Part shown: positions 7,875 through 15,749 of the stretch, one piece after another
Numbering within the stretch: the stretch's first letter is position 1
Layout of the letters: each line of letters begins with the position of its first letter
NCBI RefSeq assembly: GCF_021596945.1
Contig: NZ_CP063779.1
Coordinates: 3,818,001-3,882,000, forward strand
DNA: 64,000 nt
Reading direction: 5' to 3'
Source: Mongoliitalea daihaiensis
GTDB lineage: Bacteria > Bacteroidota > Bacteroidia > Cytophagales > Cyclobacteriaceae
Position numbers and translations under genes: made by a program
The notes under the pieces: generated by a model
Seen by the model: the letters and a program-made list of their open reading frames with translations, nothing else
Database searches by the model: none
What the model was told of the DNA's origin: nothing

Positions 7875-7901
7875 GTCGAAACAGACTGCTTAAATGTAAC
7901 C
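7875..7901 (-). promoter_or_regulatory. Putative ECF sigma promoter, GGTTACAT-N15-CGAC
   Basis: On the reverse strand GGTTACAT (7901-7894) and CGAC (7878-7875) stand 15 nt apart, 19 nt before the ATG of the Asp-rich lipoprotein gene. It is the third local copy of the element found before the sigma gene and the lipoprotein at 3332. Confidence 0.65.
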
Positions 7902-7942
7902 TTTACACACACTTAATATTATCAATCGCTGGTCCACAATCA

Positions 7943-8773
7943 TTAATTTCTTTTGATAGCATTTAACAAAACACCTGCCAAAACAATAATAATCCCTAAA
8001 AATGTAACGAAGTCATACGATTCTCCAAATATAAAATAGCCAAAACCCAAAGCATAGATGATTCCAACATAGCTTAAGCTTGAAATCTTGGCAACTTCAG
8101 CATTTTGATAAGCGATGGTCATAAAATACTGGGCTGCCTGCGTCAATATCCCTACCAATAATAAAAATAGCCAATCCCAACCTCGTGGTTGCACCCAAAC
8201 CCAATACGTCAACAACGAAGCAATCGGAATAGTAATCATGGGAAAGTAAATCATTATGACCAAAGGGTGTTCACTATTTTTTAGCTTCCGAATTATATTA
8301 TAAGCAAGCCCCATCGAAAGAGAAGCAATCAAGCCAATAGAAAGATCCATTAAAGAAATTCTGGGATCAAACCCCTGAATAACTAACACACCCAAAAAAG
8401 AAATTCCAAAATAAAAAAACTGACGTACCGCAACTTTTTCTTTGACAATAAAGATCCCTAAAATACTAGTGAAAATGGGTGCTAAATAATTGATCGTTAC
8501 TGCACTTGCCAAGGGAATAGCTTGCAGGGTATAAAAAAATGCAATCAAACCAATAGAACCAACCACTCCACGAGCAATCAGAAGTTTTTTATTGGTTCCC
8601 AAAATAGGAACTGTACTTTTTTTTAAGACGGCATAGGTGAAGAAAAAACTAAAAACCGACCTAAATAAAATAATCTCAATAGCAGGTATATGAGGAATCA
8701 TCTTGACAGATACATTCATCAAGGCAAAAAAGAAGCCTGCCAGTAGCATGTGTAAAATACTCTTATTGCCCAA
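7943..8773 (-). CDS. DMT-superfamily EamA-type transporter
   Basis: A 276-residue inner-membrane protein with about ten hydrophobic helices arranged as two EamA halves (first half begins HMLLAGFFFALMNVSVKMIP, second half begins SIGLIASLSMGLAYNIIRKL). The first half includes the usual PLASAVTINYLAPIFTSILG motif. Members export amino acids, metabolites or unknown small molecules; the substrate cannot be told from sequence. It stands in the same direction as the Asp-rich lipoprotein gene, but that gene has its own promoter-like element, so the transporter is probably not part of the ECF regulon. Confidence 0.85.
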   Translation of the reverse strand: MGNKSILHMLLAGFFFALMNVSVKMIPHIPAIEIILFRSVFSFFFTYAVLKKSTVPILGTNKKLLIARGVVGSIGLIAFFYTLQAIPLASAVTINYLAPIFTSILGIFIVKEKVAVRQFFYFGISFLGVLVIQGFDPRISLMDLSIGLIASLSMGLAYNIIRKLKNSEHPLVIMIYFPMITIPIASLLTYWVWVQPRGWDWLFLLLVGILTQAAQYFMTIAYQNAEVAKISSLSYVGIIYALGFGYFIFGESYDFVTFLGIIIVLAGVLLNAIKRN

Positions 8774-8854
8774 AACGGATTAATATGGATGATTACCAAA
8801 CAAAGGAAATTTCAATCAGAATAGTTCGTCGGATCGTGAGTGAAAATTTTTGGA

Positions 8855-9523
8855 TCAATGCCTATTTAAAAAAGAAAGAATATTGCCGTCTTTCATCGTA
8901 AGTGTACGATCTGCCATTTTTGCCAATTCCTGATTGTGAGTCACAATTACAAAACTTTGGCCAGATTCTTCTCTCAAGGTAAAAAAAAGTTCGTGCAAGG
9001 CTTGTGCATTTTTGGTATCTAAATTACCGCTCGGCTCATCAGCAAAGACTACTTTAGGATTGTTTACCAATGCCCGGGCTACCGCGACCCGTTGCTGTTC
9101 TCCCCCTGACAATTCAGATGGCTTGTGTGAAAGTCTAGAAGAAAGACCTAGTAAGGAACCCAATTCATTGGCCCGCTTTTGAATATCCGAAAGCTTCTTA
9201 CCTGCAATTAATCCTGGGATCCAAATATTTTCCTCAGCAGTAAATTCAGGAAGTAGGTTATGGAATTGAAAAATAAATCCGATATGTTCATTTCTGAAGT
9301 CTGCGAGTTGATCTCCCTTAAGACTGGAAATGGTCTTGCCATCCAACCAAACATCACCTGCATCCGCATGATCCAAGGTTCCCAAAATATGCAAAAGCGT
9401 ACTCTTACCTGCTCCTGAGGCTCCTACAATAGATACAACTTCTCCCGCACTAATGCTAACATCCACGCCCTTAAGCACATGGACTTCTCCGTATTTTTTC
9501 TGAATTCCTTTTGCTTCTAACAT
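8855..9523 (-). CDS. ABC transporter ATP-binding protein, LolD/MacB type
   Basis: A 222-residue ATPase subunit starting at the ATG at 9523 (MLEAKGIQKKYGEVHVLKGV); a longer reading from 9550 only adds non-conserved residues. Walker A GASGAGKSTLL, Q-loop FIFQFHNLLPEFTAEENI, signature LSGGEQQRVAVARAL, Walker B VVFADEPSGNLD and the switch His in THNQ are all present. The phrase FHNLLPEFTAEENI is typical of LolD, which powers release of lipoproteins from the inner membrane by LolCE. No permease gene adjoins it; in many Bacteroidota the ATPase is encoded apart from its permease. It is divergent from sucC. Confidence 0.85.
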   Translation of the reverse strand: MLEAKGIQKKYGEVHVLKGVDVSISAGEVVSIVGASGAGKSTLLHILGTLDHADAGDVWLDGKTISSLKGDQLADFRNEHIGFIFQFHNLLPEFTAEENIWIPGLIAGKKLSDIQKRANELGSLLGLSSRLSHKPSELSGGEQQRVAVARALVNNPKVVFADEPSGNLDTKNAQALHELFFTLREESGQSFVIVTHNQELAKMADRTLTMKDGNILSFLNRH

Positions 9524-9612
9524 AAATATTCTTTGTTCACTCTGCAACAAATCACCACTGATGTATTTATTGTCAAAATTGGCATATTTTTCCTAAAAAG
9601 AGCATACAGTTG

Positions 9613-9644
9613 TTTGAAAAATCGGTTGAGAGCGCTTAACTTCG
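9613..9644 (+). promoter_or_regulatory. Candidate Bacteroidota sigma-ABfr promoter for sucC
   Basis: TTTG (9613-9616), 20-nt spacer, TAACTTCG (9637-9644), close to the consensus TTTG-N19-TAnnTTTG, 17 nt before the sucC start codon. One mismatch in the -7 box and one extra spacer base. Confidence 0.45.
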
Positions 9645-9661
9645 GGCAAAAATTTACAAGG

Positions 9662-10876
9662 ATGAATATACACGAATATCAAGCAAAAGAACTTTTGAAA
9701 AGCTATGGGGTTAAAATTCAGGAAGGTATCGTTGCAGATACGCCAGAAGCAGCCTTAGAAGCAGCAAAGAAGCTTAATGCAGAAACGGGAACTTCCTGGT
9801 ACGTAATCAAAGCTCAAATCCACGCAGGTGGTAGAGGTAAAGGTAAAGTAAAGGAAACTGGATCAAATGGTGTGGTATTGGCGAAGAAGTTGGAAGATGT
9901 TTCTACAAAAGCTGCCGACATCCTTGGAGGAACCTTGGTAACTATCCAAACTGGTGAAGAAGGTAAAAAAGTAAATAAAATTTTGGTTGCTGAGGATGTA
10001 TATTATCCAGGAGCATCTGAGCCTAAAGAATATTATTTGTCTATCTTATTGGACAGAGCCAAAGGTTGTAATGTGATCATGGCTTCCACTGAAGGTGGAA
10101 TGGACATCGAAGAAGTAGCGGAAAACCATCCTGAGAAAATCATCAAGGAGTGGATTGACCCTAAATTAGGTCTTCAAGGTTTCCAAACAAGAAAAATTGC
10201 TTTCAAACTTGGTCTTGAAGGCAATGCATTCAAAGAGATGGTGAAATTTATTACATCCCTTTACAATGCCTATGTTGGGTCTGATTCTTCCCAATTTGAG
10301 ATAAACCCTGTATTAAAGACATCCGATGACAAAATTTTAGCTGTAGATGCTAAAGTAAACATAGATGACAATGCACTTTACAGACATAAAGATTTAGCAG
10401 ATCTTAGAGATTTAGCTGAAGAAGATCCCTTGGAAGTAGAGGCTGGTAAATCAGGCTTGAATTATGTAAAATTGGATGGTAATGTGGGCTGTATGGTAAA
10501 TGGTGCCGGTCTAGCTATGGCTACTATGGATATGATTAAATTATCCGGTGGTGAGCCTGCCAACTTCTTAGATGTGGGAGGTGGTGCCAATGCTACCACA
10601 GTTGAAGCTGGATTTAGAATTATTTTACAAGATCCTAATGTAAAGGCTATCTTGATCAATGTCTTCGGTGGTATAGTGAGATGTGACAGAATTGCTAACG
10701 GTGTAGTAGAAGCATATAAGTCAATTGGAGATATTCAAGTCCCTATCATCGTTCGTCTTCAAGGTACAAATGCAGAAGAAGGAGCTCGAATCATTGATGA
10801 GTCAGGCTTGAAAGTTGCTTCCGCAATTACGCTCAAAGAAGCTGCTGAAAAAGTGAGAGCAGCTATTTCTGCCTAA
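9662..10876 (+). CDS. sucC: Succinyl-CoA ligase (ADP-forming) beta subunit
   Basis: Beta subunit of the TCA-cycle enzyme that interconverts succinyl-CoA and succinate with nucleotide phosphorylation, active with the alpha subunit SucD (not in this window). The start at 9662 gives 404 residues with the standard N-terminus [17 protein letters not shown]; an upstream in-frame ATG at 9533 would add residues outside the family pattern. Recognisable are the ATP-grasp region ([10 protein letters not shown]), FEINPVLK and the C-terminal CoA-ligase segment with [21 protein letters not shown] and [11 protein letters not shown]. It is followed directly by a tRNA-Arg gene. Confidence 0.96.
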   Translation: MNIHEYQAKELLKSYGVKIQEGIVADTPEAALEAAKKLNAETGTSWYVIKAQIHAGGRGKGKVKETGSNGVVLAKKLEDVSTKAADILGGTLVTIQTGEEGKKVNKILVAEDVYYPGASEPKEYYLSILLDRAKGCNVIMASTEGGMDIEEVAENHPEKIIKEWIDPKLGLQGFQTRKIAFKLGLEGNAFKEMVKFITSLYNAYVGSDSSQFEINPVLKTSDDKILAVDAKVNIDDNALYRHKDLADLRDLAEEDPLEVEAGKSGLNYVKLDGNVGCMVNGAGLAMATMDMIKLSGGEPANFLDVGGGANATTVEAGFRIILQDPNVKAILINVFGGIVRCDRIANGVVEAYKSIGDIQVPIIVRLQGTNAEEGARIIDESGLKVASAITLKEAAEKVRAAISA

Positions 10877-10885
10877 GATTTTGTT

Positions 10886-10959
10886 GCACCCGTAGTTCAA
10901 CTGGATAGAATATCGGATTTCGGCTCCGAGGGTTGAGGGTTCGAATCCTTCCGGGTGTA
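10886..10959 (+). tRNA. tRNA-Arg (anticodon UCG)
   Basis: A 74-nt cloverleaf: acceptor GCACCCG paired with CGGGTGT, D arm GTTC/GAAT, anticodon stem TCGGA/TCCGA with loop TTTCGGC giving anticodon TCG, T arm GAGGG-TTCGAAT-CCTTC, discriminator A. CCA is not encoded. It lies 9 nt after the sucC stop and may be transcribed with it; the terminator just downstream serves both. Confidence 0.95.
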
Positions 10960-10973
10960 CAAATTATTACATT

Positions 10974-11004
10974 CCCTGCTTGTAGATACAAGCAGGGTTT
11001 TTTT
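10974..11004 (+). terminator. Rho-independent terminator after tRNA-Arg
   Basis: CCCTGCTTGTA and TACAAGCAGGG form an 11-bp stem (10974-10997) followed by seven T. Confidence 0.85.
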
Positions 11005-11099
11005 ATGATTTTATTCAGGTTAAGAGATGACTCTGGACAGCTTAAATGGCTAAATTAAAGGGTAACTTTAAAATACTAAGAATTAAACCCACAAGAGCC

Positions 11100-11933
11100 A
11101 TGAAAAAAATACTCGTCCCTACCGACTTTTCCACTTGCGCAAATGCGGCAGTGGACTATGCATTTGCCATAGGCAAAAAGCTTCAAAGTGAGTTGTTATT
11201 TCTTCATATCGTAATCACTCCAGTAGATTGGAGTAAGTTGAGAAAAGATCAAGAAGAATTATTCCCAGAAACCAAAGAGCGCATCGCAAAGGCAAAAACA
11301 GAACTTAGTGAGCTCGTTAAAAAAGCTGAAAAAGAAGGATTAACTGCCAAGAAATTACTCGTGTTTTATGATGGAAACGAAAAAATCCATCACTATGTTA
11401 AGTCTGAAAATGTAGATCTTGTAATTATGGGCTCTCATGGCCAATATGGCTTCAAAGAGCATATTTTAGGCACAAATACTTACTCTATGATTCGTCGCTC
11501 TGAGGTGCCTGTAATCATCGTCAAAGAAAACAACCCTAAAACGGATCTTGAAACGATCGTGTTTGCTACAAACTTCAAGGAAGAGACAGGAAAAAGTTTT
11601 CAAGCTACTGAACGCTTAGCAGAAGCATTGAAGGCGAAATTAAAAATCTTGTTTGTGAATACCCCAACTTACTTCCTAGAAACAGACGATATATACAATA
11701 TAGGTAAGTCGTATCTTGAAGAGTTTGGAACCTACAACCATGAAATTGAAATTTATGATGCCTTTAAGGAAGAGCGGGGAATCATTCAGTATGCTACAAA
11801 AATCAAAGGAGACGGTATCGCCGCCATCACGTATGGCAAATCCGATTTAATGCAATATTTCTCTCCTAGCATTACAGAAAACCTAATTGCCATGACAGAA
11901 CTTCCTGTAATCAGCATACGAGTAAAAAAATAA
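11100..11933 (+). CDS. Universal stress protein, tandem UspA domains
   Basis: A 277-residue cytoplasmic protein with two UspA folds: the first from MKKILVPTDFSTCANAAVDYAFAI to VPVIIVKE, the second from LETIVFATNFKEETGKS to LPVISIRVKK. The first half has the nucleotide-binding signature MGSHGQYGFKEHILGTNTYSMIRRSEVPV, the family's G-2x-G-9x-G(S/T) type, so ATP binding is likely there; the second half is degenerate. The ATG at 11100 is preferred over 11046 because the fold begins at MKKILVPTDFS. It is a stand-alone unit between two terminators. Such tandem proteins are common in Bacteroidota, with roles in stress survival that are not individually known. Confidence 0.88.
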   Translation: MKKILVPTDFSTCANAAVDYAFAIGKKLQSELLFLHIVITPVDWSKLRKDQEELFPETKERIAKAKTELSELVKKAEKEGLTAKKLLVFYDGNEKIHHYVKSENVDLVIMGSHGQYGFKEHILGTNTYSMIRRSEVPVIIVKENNPKTDLETIVFATNFKEETGKSFQATERLAEALKAKLKILFVNTPTYFLETDDIYNIGKSYLEEFGTYNHEIEIYDAFKEERGIIQYATKIKGDGIAAITYGKSDLMQYFSPSITENLIAMTELPVISIRVKK

Positions 11934-11962
11934 AAGTACACCAAGTTTAATTGCACTATTCC

Positions 11963-11989
11963 GGCAGCTTTGAAAAGGCTGCCTTTTTT
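11963..11989 (+). terminator. Terminator after the universal stress protein gene
   Basis: GGCAGC (11963-11968) pairs with GCTGCC (11978-11983), followed by six T. Confidence 0.75.
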
Positions 11990-12135
11990 AATTCAAAGCC
12001 AATAAAAAAGCAGGAGAAACTCCCCTGCCCTTTATATGAAAACTAAACCAACTATTATTTAACTACCACAATTGAAACAAAAATAATACATATTTATAAA
12101 AATCAAAATAATTTGGTAAAATCTAATTTACAAAC

Positions 12136-13026
12136 CTATTTTTTATTACTGACTTTGTATAAAATACCCATTGCTAGCGCTTGCGAAAATTGAATTCCAG
12201 GATCCATATCAATATCATAGACATTAATACTTGTAAAGGTAACATCCACATATTTAGTAATTTTTGCTATCACGGTAAAGTCCAATCGATGATCAATAGT
12301 ATTAAATGCTAATGTCTCATAATTGGCAAATAATTGGTACCGTGAATTGATAGTCAAATTTTCGGAAATCTTTTTATTGTATGTAGCAAATAATTGAAAT
12401 GCAAGCCACTCAGTTCTAACGGTCTGACCTGCAGGAACTCCATAATTTTCAGGAACATTTGTGATGATATCAGGATTGCTGACAAAGGTAAATCTTGGCG
12501 AAACTGGTGCTAATCGCAGGGCGAAATCTTTATTCGGCTTATATTCCAAACCAAAACCAGTCGTAAGAAATGCTGGCGCAAAAAACCCTGATATCAATCG
12601 ATTTTCAGGGCCTGAAAAATCAAACCCATCTGTAAACTGAGTAATAAAATTAACAGAGGAAAAATATGCCCATTTCTCATTGATTTTATACCCTACTTTG
12701 GAATCGAAGAAGATACGGTCATTTGACTTTCTAAAATCTTGTCCTTCATTTTTCACTACCCCATAGATTAATTCCAGTTGATTATCCCATGAAAACTTAT
12801 CCTTCGCATAATTTGCTTTCCCTGTAGCTATGGAACCAAATGCAATAGAATTGACCCCTCCTGCTTTCCAATTGCCGCTAAAAGATGCCTGATTAAAGTT
12901 AAAACCAACACTGAATTCTGAATCCCAATACGTAGTGTCTCTAGCTTCTGAAACTCCTGCATCCTCTTGGGCTTGTAGACCTCCTACGAAGAATACGCAT
13001 AAAATAATGAATGTCATTTTTCTCAT
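12136..13026 (-). CDS. DUF3078-type outer membrane beta-barrel protein
   Basis: A 296-residue exported protein: signal peptide ending in GLQAQ, then the pattern WDSEFSVGFNFNQASFSGNWKAGGVNSIAFGS characteristic of the DUF3078 family of Bacteroidota. Alternating hydrophobic/polar strands with aromatic ends throughout (for example KWAYFSSVNFITQFTDGF, DFALRLAPVSPRFTFVSN) indicate an outer-membrane beta-barrel. The family has no proven function. It is monocistronic, flanked by intergenic stretches with no recognised element. Confidence 0.8.
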   Translation of the reverse strand: MRKMTFIILCVFFVGGLQAQEDAGVSEARDTTYWDSEFSVGFNFNQASFSGNWKAGGVNSIAFGSIATGKANYAKDKFSWDNQLELIYGVVKNEGQDFRKSNDRIFFDSKVGYKINEKWAYFSSVNFITQFTDGFDFSGPENRLISGFFAPAFLTTGFGLEYKPNKDFALRLAPVSPRFTFVSNPDIITNVPENYGVPAGQTVRTEWLAFQLFATYNKKISENLTINSRYQLFANYETLAFNTIDHRLDFTVIAKITKYVDVTFTSINVYDIDMDPGIQFSQALAMGILYKVSNKK

Positions 13027-13299
13027 TTTGACAAAATTTAAAACGTTAAATTAGATGAAGATCTAAAAGTATTAGATGATTTATAAAAATCCTCAAAATT
13101 TATGAAAATTATTGAAGCACAGGTTTGATTTTTGTAGACCTACAATCGATCTATTTTCAATAATTACGTTAGTATAAACGAGCTTCGAAGGCCAATGAGC
13201 TAAGAACGCTCCATTCTTCACAAGAAAAGGGAACATTGGTATGAATGCAATTCACACCATACTTGTTCAGGGTTTGACTTCTAGAAAACTTACATAAAA

Positions 13300-13860
13300 A
13301 TGAAAAAACTACTCATTCTCACACTATTCTTAGGTGCATGCAGCTCAATTGATATCTTTAAAGAAAAGATGGAAGTTAGGCCTATCCCACTGTACCAAAC
13401 ATTTGTGATCGTAAACCAAGAAGCAAAAATTGCAGGATTTCAGGATAACTTCTTAGACGCTATTGCTTCAAGTGGTCTCCAAAACTTTCTTGAAGAACAA
13501 GGAATGGTATATGATCAAACCAACCCCGATGTGGTCATTCGCTACACCTCTAACCAAGACCCTAGACAAAAAGACACATACAATTATCCAATCATGCCCA
13601 TGTGGGGTATGCGGGTTTGGGATCCTTGGATGTTTGACCCCATGTGGAATAATCGCATGAATCCAGTGACTACCAAAAATTATGAACTGTTCCAGTTTAT
13701 CGTCGATTTCATTGATCCAAAGCAAGAGAAACTCGTGATTCGTATTACGGCAGTAACCGAAACCTCTAATCCAAAAGAACAACAGAAAAAATTAGAAAAA
13801 TCTGTAAATCTAGTCGGGAAAGCTTATCTTGAACATATCAACAATCAACCCAAAAGATAA
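13300..13860 (+). CDS. DUF4136-type lipoprotein
   Basis: A 186-residue lipoprotein (signal MKKLLILTLFLGAC, lipidated Cys14). The mature part fits the DUF4136 family: an early F...I segment, DAIASSGLQNFLEEQGMVYDQTNPDVVIRYTSN, and a later FIVDFIDPKQEKLVIRITAV strand pair. A Met/Trp/Pro-rich insertion (PIMPMWGMRVWDPWMFDPMW) stands in the middle. Function unknown. The stop is immediately followed by the ATG of the next gene, with no gap, so the two are almost certainly co-transcribed and translationally coupled. Confidence 0.8.
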   Translation: MKKLLILTLFLGACSSIDIFKEKMEVRPIPLYQTFVIVNQEAKIAGFQDNFLDAIASSGLQNFLEEQGMVYDQTNPDVVIRYTSNQDPRQKDTYNYPIMPMWGMRVWDPWMFDPMWNNRMNPVTTKNYELFQFIVDFIDPKQEKLVIRITAVTETSNPKEQQKKLEKSVNLVGKAYLEHINNQPKR

Positions 13861-14181
13861 ATGGCAACAGAACGTATTAAATCCCTGAAAGAATTTTATC
13901 CCTATTACCTCAGTGAACATCAAAATCCAACCTGTAGAAAACTACATTTTATAGGTACTGCACTGGTCTTTTTAACCCTTTTTATAGCAATATTTACAGC
14001 TAATGCATGGATTCTATTTCTGATTCCTGTGATTGGTTATGGATTTGCCTGGGTAGGACATTTCTTTTATGAAAAAAATAAACCTGCCACTTTTCAATAC
14101 CCATTTTACAGTTTAGCATCTGATTTTATACTTTTTTTCGAACTTTTAATTGGGAAGCAAAGGTTTTCACCTGATAATTAA
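13861..14181 (+). CDS. Mpo1/DUF962-like membrane protein
   Basis: A 106-residue protein with two or three membrane helices and the conserved family pattern EHQNPTCRKLHFIGT near the N-terminus and GHFFYEKNKPATFQYPFYSLASD toward the C-terminus. The yeast member Mpo1 is an iron-dependent dioxygenase that acts in alpha-oxidation of 2-hydroxy fatty acids; the conserved His residues visible here are those expected to bind metal. Sphingolipids and 2-hydroxy fatty acids occur in many Bacteroidota, so a related role is plausible but inferred. It starts on the base after the stop of the DUF4136 lipoprotein gene. Confidence 0.8.
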   Translation: MATERIKSLKEFYPYYLSEHQNPTCRKLHFIGTALVFLTLFIAIFTANAWILFLIPVIGYGFAWVGHFFYEKNKPATFQYPFYSLASDFILFFELLIGKQRFSPDN

Positions 14182-14213
14182 ACGTTTATTTATGATTTAG
14201 TGAAAAAAACCTA

Positions 14214-14243
14214 TTGCATTTATCAAACGAAGCATTATCTTTG
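14214..14243 (+). promoter_or_regulatory. Bacteroidota consensus promoter for the response regulator
   Basis: TTG (14214-14216), 19-nt spacer, perfect TATCTTTG (14236-14243), about 40 nt before the ATG at 14286. The -7 box matches TAnnTTTG exactly. Confidence 0.7.
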
Positions 14244-14285
14244 TACATATATTTTTGCATTTCAAACAAATCAAACTGCATTACG

Positions 14286-14642
14286 ATGTTAAAGATAGTT
14301 CTAATTGATGATGACCCAATCAGCACTTTTGTGACTGAAAAATTGATATCCAAGAATATCACGCTTCCGCACAAAATTTATAAGTACCAAAGTGCCTCGG
14401 AGGCTTTAAGGGAAGTTTCTCAAATTATTCCGAATGTTTTATTTCTGGATTTAAATATGCCGGAAATGACAGGTTGGGATTTTTTAGAGGAATTCGAGCC
14501 TTCAAACTATCGTCCAGATGTTTATATATTAAGTAGCTCTGTTGATGAAAGAGATATTAATAAAGCGGCCAATTATACATTGGTGAAGCAATATCTTTCA
14601 AAACCTTTGATAAAAAAGTACATCAAGAACATTTTTAATTAA
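14286..14642 (+). CDS. Single-domain response regulator (CheY-like receiver)
   Basis: A 118-residue receiver domain starting at the ATG at 14286, after a consensus promoter. The acidic pocket IDDDP, phospho-acceptor Asp55 in FLDLNMPEMTGWDFL, the conserved Ser in LSSSVDERD and the Lys in SKPL are present. There is no output domain, so it probably signals by protein contact. No kinase gene adjoins it; it is transcribed alone. The LNMPEMTGWDFLEEF pattern is common in Bacteroidota single-domain receivers partnered with hybrid kinases elsewhere. Confidence 0.9.
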   Translation: MLKIVLIDDDPISTFVTEKLISKNITLPHKIYKYQSASEALREVSQIIPNVLFLDLNMPEMTGWDFLEEFEPSNYRPDVYILSSSVDERDINKAANYTLVKQYLSKPLIKKYIKNIFN

Positions 14643-14706
14643 GGTTTTTAAAGAACTATCAAACATCATTATTTTTTAATTGTTATATTCATAGCATTAA
14701 AATTCT

Positions 14707-15198
14707 ATGAGTATGGCAATTATATCTTTGAAGCTTATCGAAGCGTTTAGAAGAACTATCTCCAAATTAAAAAACAATGCCCCTTATCAGTGGGGTCACA
14801 TGGGTGCGTGTAACTGTGGAAATCTTGCCCAGGAATTAACCCAATTATCAAAATCAGAAATTCATCAATTTGCAATGCAAAGAAGTGGTGATTGGAATGA
14901 TCAGCTCCTGGACTATTGTCCTACGAGCGGATATCCCATGGATTTGATGATCTCCAAAATGGTAGAGGCGGGATTAAGCATTGATGAATTGAAACACCTA
15001 GAGCGTTTATCAGACCCAAAAATTCTCCAGCATATTCCATTTGATCGTCGGGAAAAAATGGAAAAAAATAAAAAAGAAGATGTCATACTTTACATGGAAA
15101 CTTGGGCTGATCTTTTAGAAAATGAATGGATTAAACAGAATCCAATTGCATTGGAAGAAATAAATAAAAAAAATATCCTCTCAAAGGTATTGGCTTAA
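14707..15198 (+). CDS. Conserved hypothetical protein (WGHMGACNCGNLAQEL motif)
   Basis: A 163-residue soluble protein (161 if the second ATG at 14713 is used). I do not recognise a named domain. The N-terminal third contains WGHMGACNCGNLAQELTQLSKSEIHQFA, with two close cysteines (CNC) and a conserved-looking His, followed by DWNDQLLDYCPTSGYPMDLMISKMVEAGLSIDELKHLERLSD and a charged helical C-terminus. The three cysteines and histidine could bind metal, but this is speculation. It stands alone between the response regulator and the acidic small protein. Codon use and composition resemble the neighbours. Confidence 0.7.
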   Translation: MSMAIISLKLIEAFRRTISKLKNNAPYQWGHMGACNCGNLAQELTQLSKSEIHQFAMQRSGDWNDQLLDYCPTSGYPMDLMISKMVEAGLSIDELKHLERLSDPKILQHIPFDRREKMEKNKKEDVILYMETWADLLENEWIKQNPIALEEINKKNILSKVLA

Positions 15199-15267
15199 TT
15201 CTATATTTTGACGTATTTAGTATCCGTCAAACCAAATTATAAGTTACTACTAAATCATTATCACACT

Positions 15268-15468
15268 ATGGAGGAATTTGAAGACGATTTCGATGATTTC
15301 GATGACATTGAAGAAGATGAGTTTGCAGAAGATTTCCAAAATGAAGTCTATGACATGGATGAAGAAAGCGAACTAATTGATGACAATTTCGTAGACTTCG
15401 ATGATGAAGACTTTGATGATGATTTCGAAAATGAAGATCTTGATGACTTTGATGACGAAATCGACTAA
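15268..15468 (+). CDS. Very acidic small protein (66 residues)
   Basis: The ATG at 15268 begins MEEFEDDFDDFDDIEEDEF; more than half of the 66 residues are Asp or Glu, with regularly placed Phe. An upstream in-frame start at 15208 would add a non-acidic, non-conserved-looking extension. It ends at a strong terminator (15467-15502), which supports it as a real transcription unit. The even pattern of acidic residues and Phe suggests a disordered or binding-induced structure, such as a DNA mimic or cation binder; no homologue was recognised. Confidence 0.6.
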   Translation: MEEFEDDFDDFDDIEEDEFAEDFQNEVYDMDEESELIDDNFVDFDDEDFDDDFENEDLDDFDDEID

Positions 15469-15502
15469 AAAAAAGCAGCGAAAATTGATTTCGCTGCTTT
15501 TT
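15467..15502 (+). terminator. Terminator after the acidic small protein gene
   Basis: AAAGCAGCGAAA pairs with TTTCGCTGCTTT around a short loop, with an A run before and T run after. Confidence 0.8.
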
Positions 15503-15514
15503 CCTTTCAAGAGC

Positions 15515-15545
15515 TTTGAAGAAAACAACAACCGACTTATCTTTG
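15515..15545 (+). promoter_or_regulatory. Perfect Bacteroidota promoter for a 46-residue protein
   Basis: TTTG (15515-15518), 19-nt spacer, TATCTTTG (15538-15545): exact match to TTTG-N19-TAnnTTTG. The ATG of the small protein follows at 15583. Confidence 0.75.
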
Positions 15546-15582
15546 ATTCGTTAAAGAAAAGAAACTAAAAATCAGTCTTCAT

Positions 15583-15723
15583 ATGTTACTACAAATTTTC
15601 AGTTCTCCTATCGCTCCAGGAGCTCAATTATTCTTACTAATCGTATGCATTCTTGCAGGTTTGGGAGCAGGTATATCAGCTATTGATTTCAGAAATACAG
15701 TCTCTAAAAAAGACGACAAATAA
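15583..15723 (+). CDS. Small single-pass membrane protein (46 residues)
   Basis: An ATG at 15583 opens 46 codons ending at TAA 15721-15723: N-terminal MLLQIFSSPIAPGAQ, one hydrophobic helix (LFLLIVCILAGLGAGISAI) and a short charged tail FRNTVSKKDDK. It has a perfect consensus promoter 38 nt upstream and ends exactly at a bidirectional terminator, so the unit promoter-ORF-terminator is complete. The function is unknown; a small Gly-containing membrane helix with a basic/acidic tail suggests a regulator or subunit of a membrane complex. The peptide transporter gene opposite shares only the terminator. Confidence 0.7.
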   Translation: MLLQIFSSPIAPGAQLFLLIVCILAGLGAGISAIDFRNTVSKKDDK

Positions 15724-15749
15724 AAAAGGAGGCCTTGGCCTCCTTTTTT
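15722..15749. terminator. Bidirectional terminator
   Basis: AAAAAGGAGGCC (15723-15734) pairs with GGCCTCCTTTTT (15737-15748) with a two-base loop; A run on one side and T run on the other. It serves the small membrane protein (+) and the peptide transporter (-), whose stop codon it touches. Confidence 0.85.

Noticed and set aside
6950-7912. Start of the Asp-rich lipoprotein at 7912
   Set aside because: It would place the promoter-like element inside the coding region and bury the lipoprotein signal peptide; 7855 fits better.
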